Shown here: piece by piece, positions 1-6,584 of the stretch
How positions within the stretch are numbered: position 1 is the stretch's first letter
Layout of the letters: every line of letters starts with the position of its first letter
DNA from: UBA12078 sp964573565
GTDB taxonomy: Bacteria > Patescibacteriota > Dojkabacteria > SC72
Direction: 5' to 3'
Assembly (NCBI GenBank): GCA_964573565.1
Contig: CAZNJV010000021.1
Coordinates: 1 to 12,707 of the forward strand
Length of the DNA stretch: 12,707 nt
The notes under the pieces: generated by a model
What the model saw: only the letters and a program-made list of their open reading frames with translations
What the model was told of the DNA's origin: nothing
Databases searched by the model: none
Made by a program: the position numbers and the translations under genes

Positions 1-1
1 A

Positions 2-413
2 TGGTGGAGACGGTGGGAATTGAACCCACGTCCATAAGCATTGCCTAGCGCCATGTACAAACATATCTAATCCTGTATAGCTAGATATATCTAAAAGGAT
101 TAGCAAAAAGATACATCTACTCAGTAATTACTTTCGTGCATACTACTCTACTGACAAAATAGTAAGTATATATCCTAGTAACGACTGTCTTAAATTCCTA
201 ACTAGGAATAGAAAAAGAAGACATTAGTCAAACCTAATTGACTAAACCTTAAGCAAAGTTAAAGTTGAAAGCTGGCATAGCCAAACTTGCTTTAATATTC
301 TCTGCAAAGGCGACGATTTTGTTTTTTACACTTATCATTGTGCGTTGATTAACGAGACAACCCTCGGTTTGTGACAACTAAACGCAGACTCCTGTCGAAA
401 GCCTTACGTCCCC
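2..413 (-). ncRNA. ssrA: transfer-messenger RNA (tmRNA)
   Basis: One-piece tmRNA that rescues stalled ribosomes and tags nascent chains for degradation. The 5' end GGGGAC (413-408) pairs with GUCUCC (11-6), followed by discriminator A and an encoded CCA (4-2). The T arm has a GGTTCAATTCC core near 16-28, and the 5' side carries the typical GGGGACGTAAGGCTTTCGAC start. A tag reading frame runs from 329 to 252 with a TAA stop at 251-249. The likely resume codon is GUA, preceded by UAAGU. The 26-residue tag begins VKNKIVAFAE and ends AFNFNFA. An 8-bp stem (67-74 with 96-103) fits one of the downstream pseudoknots. The resume codon is inferred from spacing and the preceding bases, not proven. Confidence 0.96.
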
Positions 414-429
414 AAATTGAAAAAGAACT

Positions 430-447
430 AGGAATATCCCTATTCCT
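430..447 (-). other. hairpin in the tmRNA leader / end of surface-protein gene
   Basis: AGGAATA and TATTCCT form a perfect 7-bp stem with a 4-nt loop, followed on the minus strand by a T-rich stretch (TTCTTTTTC). It lies between the stop of the surface-protein gene and the mature 5' end of tmRNA. It could be a weak intrinsic terminator, or a structured precursor leader removed by RNase P. The sequence does not decide between these. Confidence 0.45.
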
Positions 448-453
448 GCGTAT

Positions 454-462
454 ATTATACCA
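454..462 (-). promoter_or_regulatory. extended -10 promoter for tmRNA
   Basis: On the minus strand the sequence reads TGGTATAAT, an extended -10 element (TG, one base, TATAAT). The predicted start is near 447, about 34 nt before the mature tmRNA 5' end. No -35 hexamer is visible at the expected place, which fits an extended -10 promoter. It overlaps the spacer just after the surface-protein stop codon, so tmRNA probably has its own transcription start. Confidence 0.6.
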
Positions 463-468
463 TTTCTA

Positions 469-1869
469 CTAATTATTTTCCTGCTCTAATCTTTTTCTAT
501 AAATTACTGTACCTGTTAAACCAACTAAGGAAACAGCTCCTAAAATAATCCATGTTATTATTCCATCATAAGTATCTGGATTGGCAGTCTTTTCAGATAA
601 CGTATAAATACTGAAGTGGTCTGTTGTAAACACTGCATAACCATTACTAATGGTAACTGCATGTTCTTCAACTTTGCCTTCCGAAGTAACATAGTAAACT
701 ACCAAATCTTTTCCTTCTAAATTAGAAGGCACAGGTATTTTCACTTCAAATGTCCCATTTGATAATTCGGTAATATTGCTACCTAATGATTTAGAATATA
801 GCTTTAAGTCATACATTTCTACATCATCATTTTTTAAAGTTCTGACTATTTCATCATATTCATTTCCACTAGTTAAAACATTTGCATCAATTTTTGAATC
901 TAATGGTATTTCTGAAAGTGAAGTAGTAATTTGAGCATTAGTAATTAAATCTAGTGTTTTCAAGCTTGGAGTTACCATTTTTGTACTATCAGCAACTATT
1001 AACAAATTGTATTCAGTATCACCATGAGTTAATGTAAAATATTTACTAACATCACTAACTCCCAAATATTCTATCAATTCAGCTAAATCTGTAGGATTCG
1101 CAATTAAACTTGATAAGTCTCCACCTTCTGCCAAAACTACCGTACTGTTTCCCAAATAATCATTAATTCTTTCCTGTGCTACTTCTAATAATTTATCCTC
1201 AGTAGTACCAGTTGGGACATAAATAATATTCTTATGAATTAAGATAGCAGAGCTCAAATAACCATATCCGATATCATTAAATCTTAGAACTGCATCTCCG
1301 CCAAGACCAAAGTGAAGATCACTGCTACTTCCCAGTGCAGTTGGGGTTGTAAAATCTACAATAATGTTTGAGTTTTGCAATTTCTTCTTTAATTCTCCAG
1401 AATAATTAGCCATCATCATCTTCATTGCAGAATCACTTGAAACCGTACTAGTACCGAAAGCTATGTAGTTTACAATTTCCAAATCATTCAATGGAATCTC
1501 TGGAAATAACCCCATCGAAGCTATAAAGCCATCAATCTTACTTTTCACAGTACTGTTAGTTGGTTGATATACAATATCTACAGTCATAGTCGAATTACTA
1601 CTATCTAAGAAATTGATGACAACCTCACAAACAGAAAAATCTGCGTTACAAGTTTCCTCTCCTCCTATCATGCCAAGATCAACTTCTTCATGACTCATTA
1701 GATAGGAGCCAACATAGTCATATGCTTCTTGCCAGGTAGTTGGTTGAATAGAATTTACAACCAATTTACCATCAACTAGATAGTCATCAACACTTGCTGC
1801 ATGTACACCCTTTGGAAATCCGAAACCTATCACTGCGAGAACGAAAATAAATATAAACTTCTTACTCAT
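469..1869 (-). CDS. secreted surface protein with sortase-type sorting signal
   Basis: Predicted exported, cell-surface-anchored protein of 466 aa and unknown ligand. Residues 1-24 form a Sec signal peptide (lysines, hydrophobic core, VHA before a likely cleavage site). The C terminus has a tripartite sorting signal: NPDTYD at 430-435, a hydrophobic helix at about 437-457 and RKR at 458-460. NPxT motifs are typical of class B and related sortases in Firmicutes. The C-terminal stretch before the signal ends in FTTDHFSIYTL (415-424), resembling repeat-like regions of Firmicutes wall-anchored proteins. C74 and C81 are the only cysteines noticed. The middle (30-350) matches no domain I recognise. 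The sortase gene lies immediately upstream in divergent orientation, so this is its probable substrate. The DNA is AT-rich (18 of 60 G/C in 1201-1260). Confidence 0.85.
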   Translation of the reverse strand: MSKKFIFIFVLAVIGFGFPKGVHAASVDDYLVDGKLVVNSIQPTTWQEAYDYVGSYLMSHEEVDLGMIGGEETCNADFSVCEVVINFLDSSNSTMTVDIVYQPTNSTVKSKIDGFIASMGLFPEIPLNDLEIVNYIAFGTSTVSSDSAMKMMMANYSGELKKKLQNSNIIVDFTTPTALGSSSDLHFGLGGDAVLRFNDIGYGYLSSAILIHKNIIYVPTGTTEDKLLEVAQERINDYLGNSTVVLAEGGDLSSLIANPTDLAELIEYLGVSDVSKYFTLTHGDTEYNLLIVADSTKMVTPSLKTLDLITNAQITTSLSEIPLDSKIDANVLTSGNEYDEIVRTLKNDDVEMYDLKLYSKSLGSNITELSNGTFEVKIPVPSNLEGKDLVVYYVTSEGKVEEHAVTISNGYAVFTTDHFSIYTLSEKTANPDTYDGIITWIILGAVSLVGLTGTVIYRKRLEQENN

Positions 1870-1877
1870 GATACAAG

Positions 1878-1940
1878 ATTTTTATTATATGTTATTTGTT
1901 TTTTTACTCTCCTACCATTAAGATAACATATAATAAAAAT
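1878..1940. promoter_or_regulatory. palindromic divergent promoter region of the sortase module
   Basis: A perfect 18-bp inverted repeat: ATTTTTATTATATGTTAT at 1878-1895 and its exact reverse complement at 1923-1940, separated by 27 bp. Each arm contains TATAAT pointing outward: minus strand 1889-1884 toward the surface-protein gene, plus strand 1929-1934 toward the sortase gene. No convincing -35 hexamers are seen 17 bp upstream of either. The layout suggests co-expression of the two genes from mirror-image promoters, or an operator for a shared regulator. Confidence 0.7.
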
Positions 1941-1972
1941 ATTTGTCCATTTTCTTATTTATTAAGATTACT

Positions 1973-2812
1973 ATGTACATTTCATTGGTAAAAAGAAAGT
2001 TACAATTTAATAAAAAGTTCTCATCTTTGTTAATTATCATTTTCATTCTTTTAATTTTGATCTCTGGTTATAAGATAATTGAACACCACTTGGATGACAA
2101 AAATACAAGTAATCAGCTTGATGTAATAAATGATGTAGTAACAATTGAAGAAATAGATGATGATCAGGAGGGAATAGAAGTAATTGAACAGGAAGAAATA
2201 GTTGAAGAACCAAATCCCTATTGGGATTATATAAAAATGAATATGATTGATGTTGATTTTAATGAATTGAAGGAAATAAATAAGGATGTAAAAGGGTGGA
2301 TTCAAGTAAACGGAACCAATATTAATTATCCTTTTTCTCAAGCTGATGATAATTCATACTATCTAACACACTCTTTCGACAAATCATATAATTCAGCTGG
2401 TTGGATATTCTTAGATTATAGGAACAATATATCAATAAATGATAGAAATACTATTCTTTTTGGGCATGGAAGAGTCAATCAATTCATGTTTGGCTCTTTA
2501 AGCGACATTCTCACAAGTGGCTGGTTAAATAATTCCTCTAATCATGTGGTTAAATTATCTACCGAATACCAAAATACTCTATGGCAGGTATTTAGTGTAT
2601 ATCGTATACCTACTACTTCTGATTATATTCAAACAAATTTTAGGTCAGATGAAGAATTCAGCACTTTTGTACATATGCTTCTTAGTAGAAGTGCTTATAA
2701 CTTTAATACAACCGTTTCCTCTAGTGACAGAATACTAACTTTATCTACTTGTTATAACAATATGGATAAAGTTGTATTACATGCGAAACTAATTAAAAGA
2801 GAGGTAAAATAG
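1973..2812 (+). CDS. class B-like sortase (membrane transpeptidase)
   Basis: Cysteine transpeptidase predicted to cleave a sorting motif of exported proteins and attach them to the cell wall or another surface nucleophile. From ATG at 1973 it is 279 aa. It has a short basic N terminus, one membrane helix at about 18-33, an acidic linker (about 57-80, rich in Glu and Asp), then the sortase barrel. Visible class B landmarks are GWIQVNGTNINYPF (108-121), LFGHG with catalytic His165, and TLSTC with catalytic Cys260. The motif before the end reads DKVVLHAKLI, with Lys266 where a catalytic Arg is expected. A TTG at 1943 would add 10 residues, but ATG at 1973 gives a more normal N terminus. The adjacent divergent gene carries NPDTYD, its likely substrate. 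The DNA is very AT-rich (15/60 and 12/60 G/C in 2101-2160 and 2401-2460). Confidence 0.9.
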   Translation: MYISLVKRKLQFNKKFSSLLIIIFILLILISGYKIIEHHLDDKNTSNQLDVINDVVTIEEIDDDQEGIEVIEQEEIVEEPNPYWDYIKMNMIDVDFNELKEINKDVKGWIQVNGTNINYPFSQADDNSYYLTHSFDKSYNSAGWIFLDYRNNISINDRNTILFGHGRVNQFMFGSLSDILTSGWLNNSSNHVVKLSTEYQNTLWQVFSVYRIPTTSDYIQTNFRSDEEFSTFVHMLLSRSAYNFNTTVSSSDRILTLSTCYNNMDKVVLHAKLIKREVK

Positions 2813-2824
2813 TTATTCCTCTCC
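2798..2824. terminator. bidirectional terminator-like hairpin between convergent genes
   Basis: GAGAGG (2799-2804) and CCTCTC (2818-2823) pair across a 13-nt loop that contains AATA/TATT. On the minus strand the stem is followed by TTTTAATT, a plausible weak intrinsic terminator for the glycosidase operon. The left arm lies inside the last codons of the sortase gene. On the plus strand the tail is CGTTTCT, which is less convincing. Confidence 0.5.
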
Positions 2825-2835
2825 GTTTCTACTGA

Positions 2836-4095
2836 TTATTTTCCTCTCTCTCTAAGTATCAAATCTCTGTAGTAATACCCACTTGGACGGATCTTTCTAT
2901 CAAAAGTAACAGGATCAACCTCTGCCAAACCAAACTTGGGCCAAAAACCTTCTGCCCATTCAAAATTGTCAACTAAAGACCAATGCATATATCCAATTAA
3001 ATTCACTCCTTTTTTGATAGCCTTTCTCATGGCCTCAAATGTCTCATCTAACCACCATTTCCTGTATTGATCCTTAGAATCTGCTAAACCATTCTCAGTA
3101 ATAATTACGGGAAGATGGAATCTCTTCAATGCCACAAGCACATGATATATCGATCCAGGTTTCATCCACCATCCAAAATCCGACACCCTATCGTTATCAT
3201 TCCTCTCTCCCATAACCCCTACCTTGGTATGGAAGTAGTAATTTAGCCCTATGAAATCTAAATAGTTACGAATCTTTTTTAAGAAAAGAACATTAGCAAA
3301 GAAATGCCCTGCCTGAGCAATCCAAACATTAAAAATATTTCCATTGTAAGACTCAATATGCACATTAGGCTTAGCCACTCCAACCCAAGCGTCCTTGTTC
3401 ACCCTCTTTATCTCCTCATACCCTACCTTATGCCATTCAACCATCTTTTTGTAGTAAAGGTGCAATGCTAGAAATGGATTCTTTCTAGCAGGAGGCCAAT
3501 CTCCCAAGAAATATCCCTTAGAAGCAACACTCTCCGGTTCATTCAAGATCATCCAGTATTTAACCTCCTTACCAAAATTCTCAGCTAAAACTCTCACATA
3601 TTCTCTAAAATATTCCGTAGAATTTTTGGCTAACTCACCTCCCTCCTCTACTAACCACAAAGGAAGAGTCCAATGCCAACATGTTACCAATGGCTCAATG
3701 CCATTTTTCTTGAGATCTGATATCAAAGTTCTGTAATATTTCAAACCTTCTTCACTCGTAACTCCCTTCTGCGGGAATATCCTCGACCATTCAACAGAAA
3801 ATCTGTAGCTATTAAGTTCCATCTCTTTCAACAATTTAATATCATCCTTCCACCTGTGAAGACTGTCTGCTGCCATCCCAGATATCCTTCTGAGGGGCTC
3901 TTGTGCCTCCTCTAGAAGATGTTTTGGGAATCCATACCAACTAGGTATCTTCTTAGCTCTTTCCTCTGCTGTTCGCTTCTCCCACTCGGACCAGTTGTTG
4001 GTATTTCCACCTTCTACCTGGTGAGAGGAAGTAGATGCTCCCCACAAGAAATCTTTTGGAAATATATTTGCTATTTTCTTCTTCTTGATTCCCAT
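2836..4095 (-). CDS. GH1 family beta-glycosidase (beta-glucosidase-like)
   Basis: Retaining glycoside hydrolase of family 1, releasing sugars such as glucose or galactose from beta-linked disaccharides or glycosides. There is no signal peptide, so it is likely cytoplasmic. FLWGASTSSHQVEG (16-29) is the GH1 N-terminal signature, with Gln26 in the sugar-binding position. LNEPES carries acid/base Glu186. ITENG carries nucleophile Glu334. DNFEWAEGF (376-384) matches the aglycone/glycone-site motif. At 419 aa it is slightly shorter than usual (about 440-480), but all catalytic motifs are present. Its start overlaps the end of the upstream methyltransferase gene by 25 nt, suggesting translational coupling. 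Exact substrate cannot be read from sequence. It ends convergently with the sortase gene. Confidence 0.93.
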   Translation of the reverse strand: MGIKKKKIANIFPKDFLWGASTSSHQVEGGNTNNWSEWEKRTAEERAKKIPSWYGFPKHLLEEAQEPLRRISGMAADSLHRWKDDIKLLKEMELNSYRFSVEWSRIFPQKGVTSEEGLKYYRTLISDLKKNGIEPLVTCWHWTLPLWLVEEGGELAKNSTEYFREYVRVLAENFGKEVKYWMILNEPESVASKGYFLGDWPPARKNPFLALHLYYKKMVEWHKVGYEEIKRVNKDAWVGVAKPNVHIESYNGNIFNVWIAQAGHFFANVLFLKKIRNYLDFIGLNYYFHTKVGVMGERNDNDRVSDFGWWMKPGSIYHVLVALKRFHLPVIITENGLADSKDQYRKWWLDETFEAMRKAIKKGVNLIGYMHWSLVDNFEWAEGFWPKFGLAEVDPVTFDRKIRPSGYYYRDLILRERGK

Positions 4096-4796
4096 AGCCC
4101 TATCCCAGTAGCAATCGAAAGATTAAGTGAGTCAACGTTCTTAGAATTAGGAATATATATACTCTTACCTATCTTGGAATACTCTGCTGGTAATCCCTTG
4201 CTCTCGTTACCCTGCACCATACTGAAGGGCTCTTCAAAGTTCACATTTCTGATGTCCTCTGCTCCATCCAACATGAATGTATACATATTTCTCTTCCCAT
4301 ATTTCTCTAGATATTCTTGGATATCTTCAAAATATTCAAAATTGATCTGGAATACAGCTCCCATTGTAGAACGTACAACTGTAGGATCAAAGATATCTGC
4401 AGCTGGTTTAATAATTGCGAGATTCTTGAAATCAAAAGCTAACATGGTGCGGATTATGGTACCTAGGTTACCCATATTCCGAGGTTCTACCAATACCAAA
4501 TGATTTGCATTAGCATCTAATTCACAGGTATATTTCTTGAAAACACCAACTGCATACGTATTCTCTTTGACTGCAATCTTCTCTATCGCCCTATCCTGTG
4601 CCTCTGCTTTTATACCATTCTTTTCGCAGAGAGAGAGAACTTCCTCTACTCCTTCGCTTTCATCTACCTTTGATTTAACAATAACCTTAAGAATATCTTC
4701 TCTATGGAACCTTATTAAATCAATCGTAGGGTAAGTACCAAAGGCATACGAGTAGTCAAACTTCTTTTGATATTTTTTAAGTTTCGGTTCAAACAT
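4071..4796 (-). CDS. SpoU/TrmH-family RNA 2'-O-methyltransferase
   Basis: S-adenosylmethionine-dependent ribose methyltransferase of the SPOUT class, acting on rRNA or tRNA in the cytoplasm. All three SpoU motifs are present: motif 1 PRNMGNLGTIIRT (105-117, with the conserved Asn and Arg), motif 2 QGNESKGLP (195-203) and motif 3 IPNSKNVDSLNLSIA (215-229), which forms the knotted cofactor site. The first about 95 residues look like a small substrate-binding domain as in RlmB or TrmH-like enzymes. The target nucleotide cannot be assigned. The gene lies 7 nt downstream of the membrane sensor gene and overlaps the glycosidase start by 25 nt, in one apparent transcription unit. The 241-aa length is normal. 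Confidence 0.9.
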   Translation of the reverse strand: MFEPKLKKYQKKFDYSYAFGTYPTIDLIRFHREDILKVIVKSKVDESEGVEEVLSLCEKNGIKAEAQDRAIEKIAVKENTYAVGVFKKYTCELDANANHLVLVEPRNMGNLGTIIRTMLAFDFKNLAIIKPAADIFDPTVVRSTMGAVFQINFEYFEDIQEYLEKYGKRNMYTFMLDGAEDIRNVNFEEPFSMVQGNESKGLPAEYSKIGKSIYIPNSKNVDSLNLSIATGIGLWESRRRK

Positions 4797-4803
4797 CCCT
4801 GTA

Positions 4804-5766
4804 TTATATATCCTTTACGATATCCTTCAAAATCTTGTCTGCACTTCCCTTGCTTCTTGCCAAAGACCATTTCTCTTCTCTGAGTAGAAGATATGCTTCT
4901 TCTACCTTTGCTTTTGTCTCCCCAATCATCTTGTTTTTCTCCTCTAATTCCTTCTGTGTTGCGATCTCCTTCTGGAACATCTCGTAGATACTGTTTAAGA
5001 ATCCGATCAAGAGACCAAGATATGCAAAGAATCTTGCCCAGACAGAAAGATTCATCATATTTAGATATTCAAGGTTGAAGAGAGGTAGATAGAAGATCTG
5101 GGAAAGCACTAAAAATGCCAAGAGGAATATGATCCAGTAGTTGAAATCGTCATACATCCACCCTCTGTCTAAGAGGTATCCTACGATCGCTAGGAGTAAG
5201 AACATTAATGATACCAACCCTATGATTATGACTGCTAAGCTATCAACCTGTATTCCCTTGATCATCAAAAAGAGAAACACACCCACAAATATGACGAAAC
5301 ATATTGAGACTAAAACCATGAGCAATTTCTCCTGTTTTTTTGTAGCCCTACTGACTTTGTTTGCATTTCTGTTAACAAACCAACTTACAAACATTAATGA
5401 AGAAAGAAATACTTTTGATATGACTGATGTCAGAGAGTATACCTGTGTCGCTGGAGCTACAAAAAGGCTTTGAAATGCACCAAGATCTAGCATGAGTTGG
5501 AATACATCAAGTAGTCCTACCCCTAAGAATCCTAACCCTATGAAAAGGAAGTTGACGGAAGATTTCTTAGTATAGTAACGGAGAAGTGCGAGAACACCAA
5601 CGAAAAGTGCAAAGACTCCGGATATTAGGGTTACAAATAGCTGGAAGTCCTGGAGCCATACTATCTCGCCTACCCAATATGACAATCCTAAGAATGCCAA
5701 GATTGAAAGGCATAATGCTAGGAATTGTGCATCTACATGCTGTCTATTTAATTTCATTTTTTCCAT
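4804..5766 (-). CDS. polytopic membrane protein, MASE3-like sensor without output domain
   Basis: Predicted inner-membrane protein of 320 aa with about eight helices (approximately 13-32, 40-62, 72-92, 115-132, 147-168, 176-199, 209-228, 243-260), then a charged coiled coil (about 262-298) and a short tail ending KDIVKDI. The segment NFLFIGLGFLGVGLLDVFQL (72-91) resembles the core of MASE3-type membrane sensor domains, normally fused to histidine kinases or diguanylate cyclases. No kinase, GGDEF or other output domain follows, and the window shows no partner. ATG at 5766 was chosen; a TTG at 5793 would extend it by 9 residues and overlap the upstream pilin-like gene by 11 nt. The MASE3 relationship is a resemblance only. 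Confidence 0.7.
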   Translation of the reverse strand: MEKMKLNRQHVDAQFLALCLSILAFLGLSYWVGEIVWLQDFQLFVTLISGVFALFVGVLALLRYYTKKSSVNFLFIGLGFLGVGLLDVFQLMLDLGAFQSLFVAPATQVYSLTSVISKVFLSSLMFVSWFVNRNANKVSRATKKQEKLLMVLVSICFVIFVGVFLFLMIKGIQVDSLAVIIIGLVSLMFLLLAIVGYLLDRGWMYDDFNYWIIFLLAFLVLSQIFYLPLFNLEYLNMMNLSVWARFFAYLGLLIGFLNSIYEMFQKEIATQKELEEKNKMIGETKAKVEEAYLLLREEKWSLARSKGSADKILKDIVKDI

Positions 5767-5782
5767 AGGTTTGGAATCAAAA

Positions 5783-6271
5783 TTAATATACAAACTGCTT
5801 CAATGATATATCTACTCCTCTTTCTGCAAGTGGAGCACATACCATTATGCTACCGTCACCATCGTGGGATATGTAGTAACCAGATCCATTCCCCGTTACT
5901 CTTAAACCATCTACCGGTATTTGAGTTAGTAGTCCGGTGTCAGTAAGAGATTCCAATTTAACGTAGCCTGAGCAGTCTGTAGCGTCTAGTTTGCAGATTT
6001 CATTTCCTATGCTTGCGCATTCTCTATTTAGTGGGATTTCCATGGGGGTATTGCCTGTTGTATCAACATACTTCTTTACTGCTGCGGCGATATCAACAAT
6101 CGCCTGGCTTCGCATTGAGTTCCTTACCTCTTCTTGGTTCTTCAGTGGATTTAGGGTCATGTATATTACCAACCCTACAACAGCACAAAGTGCAAGACCT
6201 AAGAGTATTTCTAGTAGAATTGGTCTTTTCTCCTTCTTCTGAGGATTTGGGGCTTTTGTAAATCCTTCCAT
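5783..6271 (-). CDS. type IV pilin-like protein
   Basis: A 162-aa protein with a basic 16-residue leader, a hydrophobic helix at about 18-40 and an exported C-terminal domain. The pattern PILLEILLGLALCAVVG places Glu21 five residues into the helix, as in type IV pilins and pseudopilins. The following helix (MRSQAIVDIAAAVKKYVDTT) and the later IPVDG...GYYIS and VCAP elements resemble pilins annotated in Patescibacteria. The residue before the presumed cleavage point is Arg16 and position +1 is Pro17, rather than Gly and Phe, so prepilin peptidase processing is doubtful. Cysteines at 85, 93, 100 and 145 could form disulfides outside the cell. It is the first gene of the pilin / sensor / methyltransferase / glycosidase cluster. 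Confidence 0.75.
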   Translation of the reverse strand: MEGFTKAPNPQKKEKRPILLEILLGLALCAVVGLVIYMTLNPLKNQEEVRNSMRSQAIVDIAAAVKKYVDTTGNTPMEIPLNRECASIGNEICKLDATDCSGYVKLESLTDTGLLTQIPVDGLRVTGNGSGYYISHDGDGSIMVCAPLAERGVDISLKQFVY

Positions 6272-6490
6272 AGTTCAAATATACATAATCTCATGGAATT
6301 TTTCTACTAAGTTGGAATGAAGTTGATAGTGGGCACGCCCATAGAACAATAGCGCGTTGGATATAGTATCCGAGTTTTTATAAATGTTGTAATAGCGGCA
6401 TTTCTTAGATGCCTCCCAACTTATCCACATCTTTGGATAACCTGTGTTCAACTCGTTCTAATTGGGAATATTGTTGGAATATATGAAAGA
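6272..6490. other. 219-bp spacer upstream of the pilin-like gene
   Basis: No gene is seen here. It contains several small inverted repeats: TGGGC/GCCCA at 6330-6341, GGATA/TATCC near 6359-6371, GGCAT/ATGCC at 6397-6413, and the DnaA-box pair listed separately. It should hold the end of the tRNA transcript and the promoter of the pilin operon, but I could not assign a convincing -35/-10 pair. Confidence 0.5.
6421..6440. promoter_or_regulatory. inverted pair of DnaA boxes
   Basis: A perfect DnaA box TTATCCACA (6421-6429) faces a 7/9 match, TTATCCAAA, on the minus strand (6440-6432). Together they form a 7-bp inverted repeat, TTATCCA/TGGATAA, with a 6-nt spacer. It lies about 3.5 kb from the dnaA-dnaN spacer and upstream of the pilin-like operon. 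It could be a DnaA-titration or DnaA-controlled promoter site; occurrence by chance cannot be excluded. Confidence 0.5.
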
Positions 6491-6577
6491 CGGAGGGAGA
6501 GGGATTCGAACCCCCGATATGGTTTCCCATACAATGCTTTTCGAAAGCATCCCTTTCAGCCACTCAGGCATCCCTCC
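6491..6577 (-). tRNA. tRNA-Ser (anticodon CGA)
   Basis: Class II tRNA reading UCG. Acceptor GGAGGGA (6577-6571) pairs with TCCCTCC (6498-6492), with discriminator G at 6491. The anticodon stem ATGCT/AGCAT encloses loop TTCGAAA, giving anticodon CGA. A long variable arm (TATGG/CCATA) identifies it as serine-type. The T stem GGGGG/CCCTC encloses TTCGAAT. CCA is not encoded. It starts only 7 nt after the stop codon of the upstream membrane protein gene, so it is probably processed from a shared transcript. Confidence 0.96.
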
Positions 6578-6584
6578 TCGTCTA

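Noticed and set aside
1..413. tRNA gene at the left edge
   Set aside because: The tRNA-like 3' end belongs to a complete tmRNA with tag frame and paired 5' end at 413.
1943..1972. Upstream TTG start for the sortase
   Set aside because: It lies only two bases beyond the inverted-repeat promoter arm and close to the predicted transcription start; ATG at 1973 gives a normal membrane-anchor N terminus.
3919..4503. 194-codon plus-strand frame opposite the methyltransferase and glycosidase genes
   Set aside because: Fully antisense to two genes with intact catalytic motifs; composition is that of a shadow frame.
6272..6490. Riboswitch or small RNA in the spacer before the pilin-like gene
   Set aside because: Several short hairpins are present, but no known riboswitch core or terminator arrangement could be recognised.
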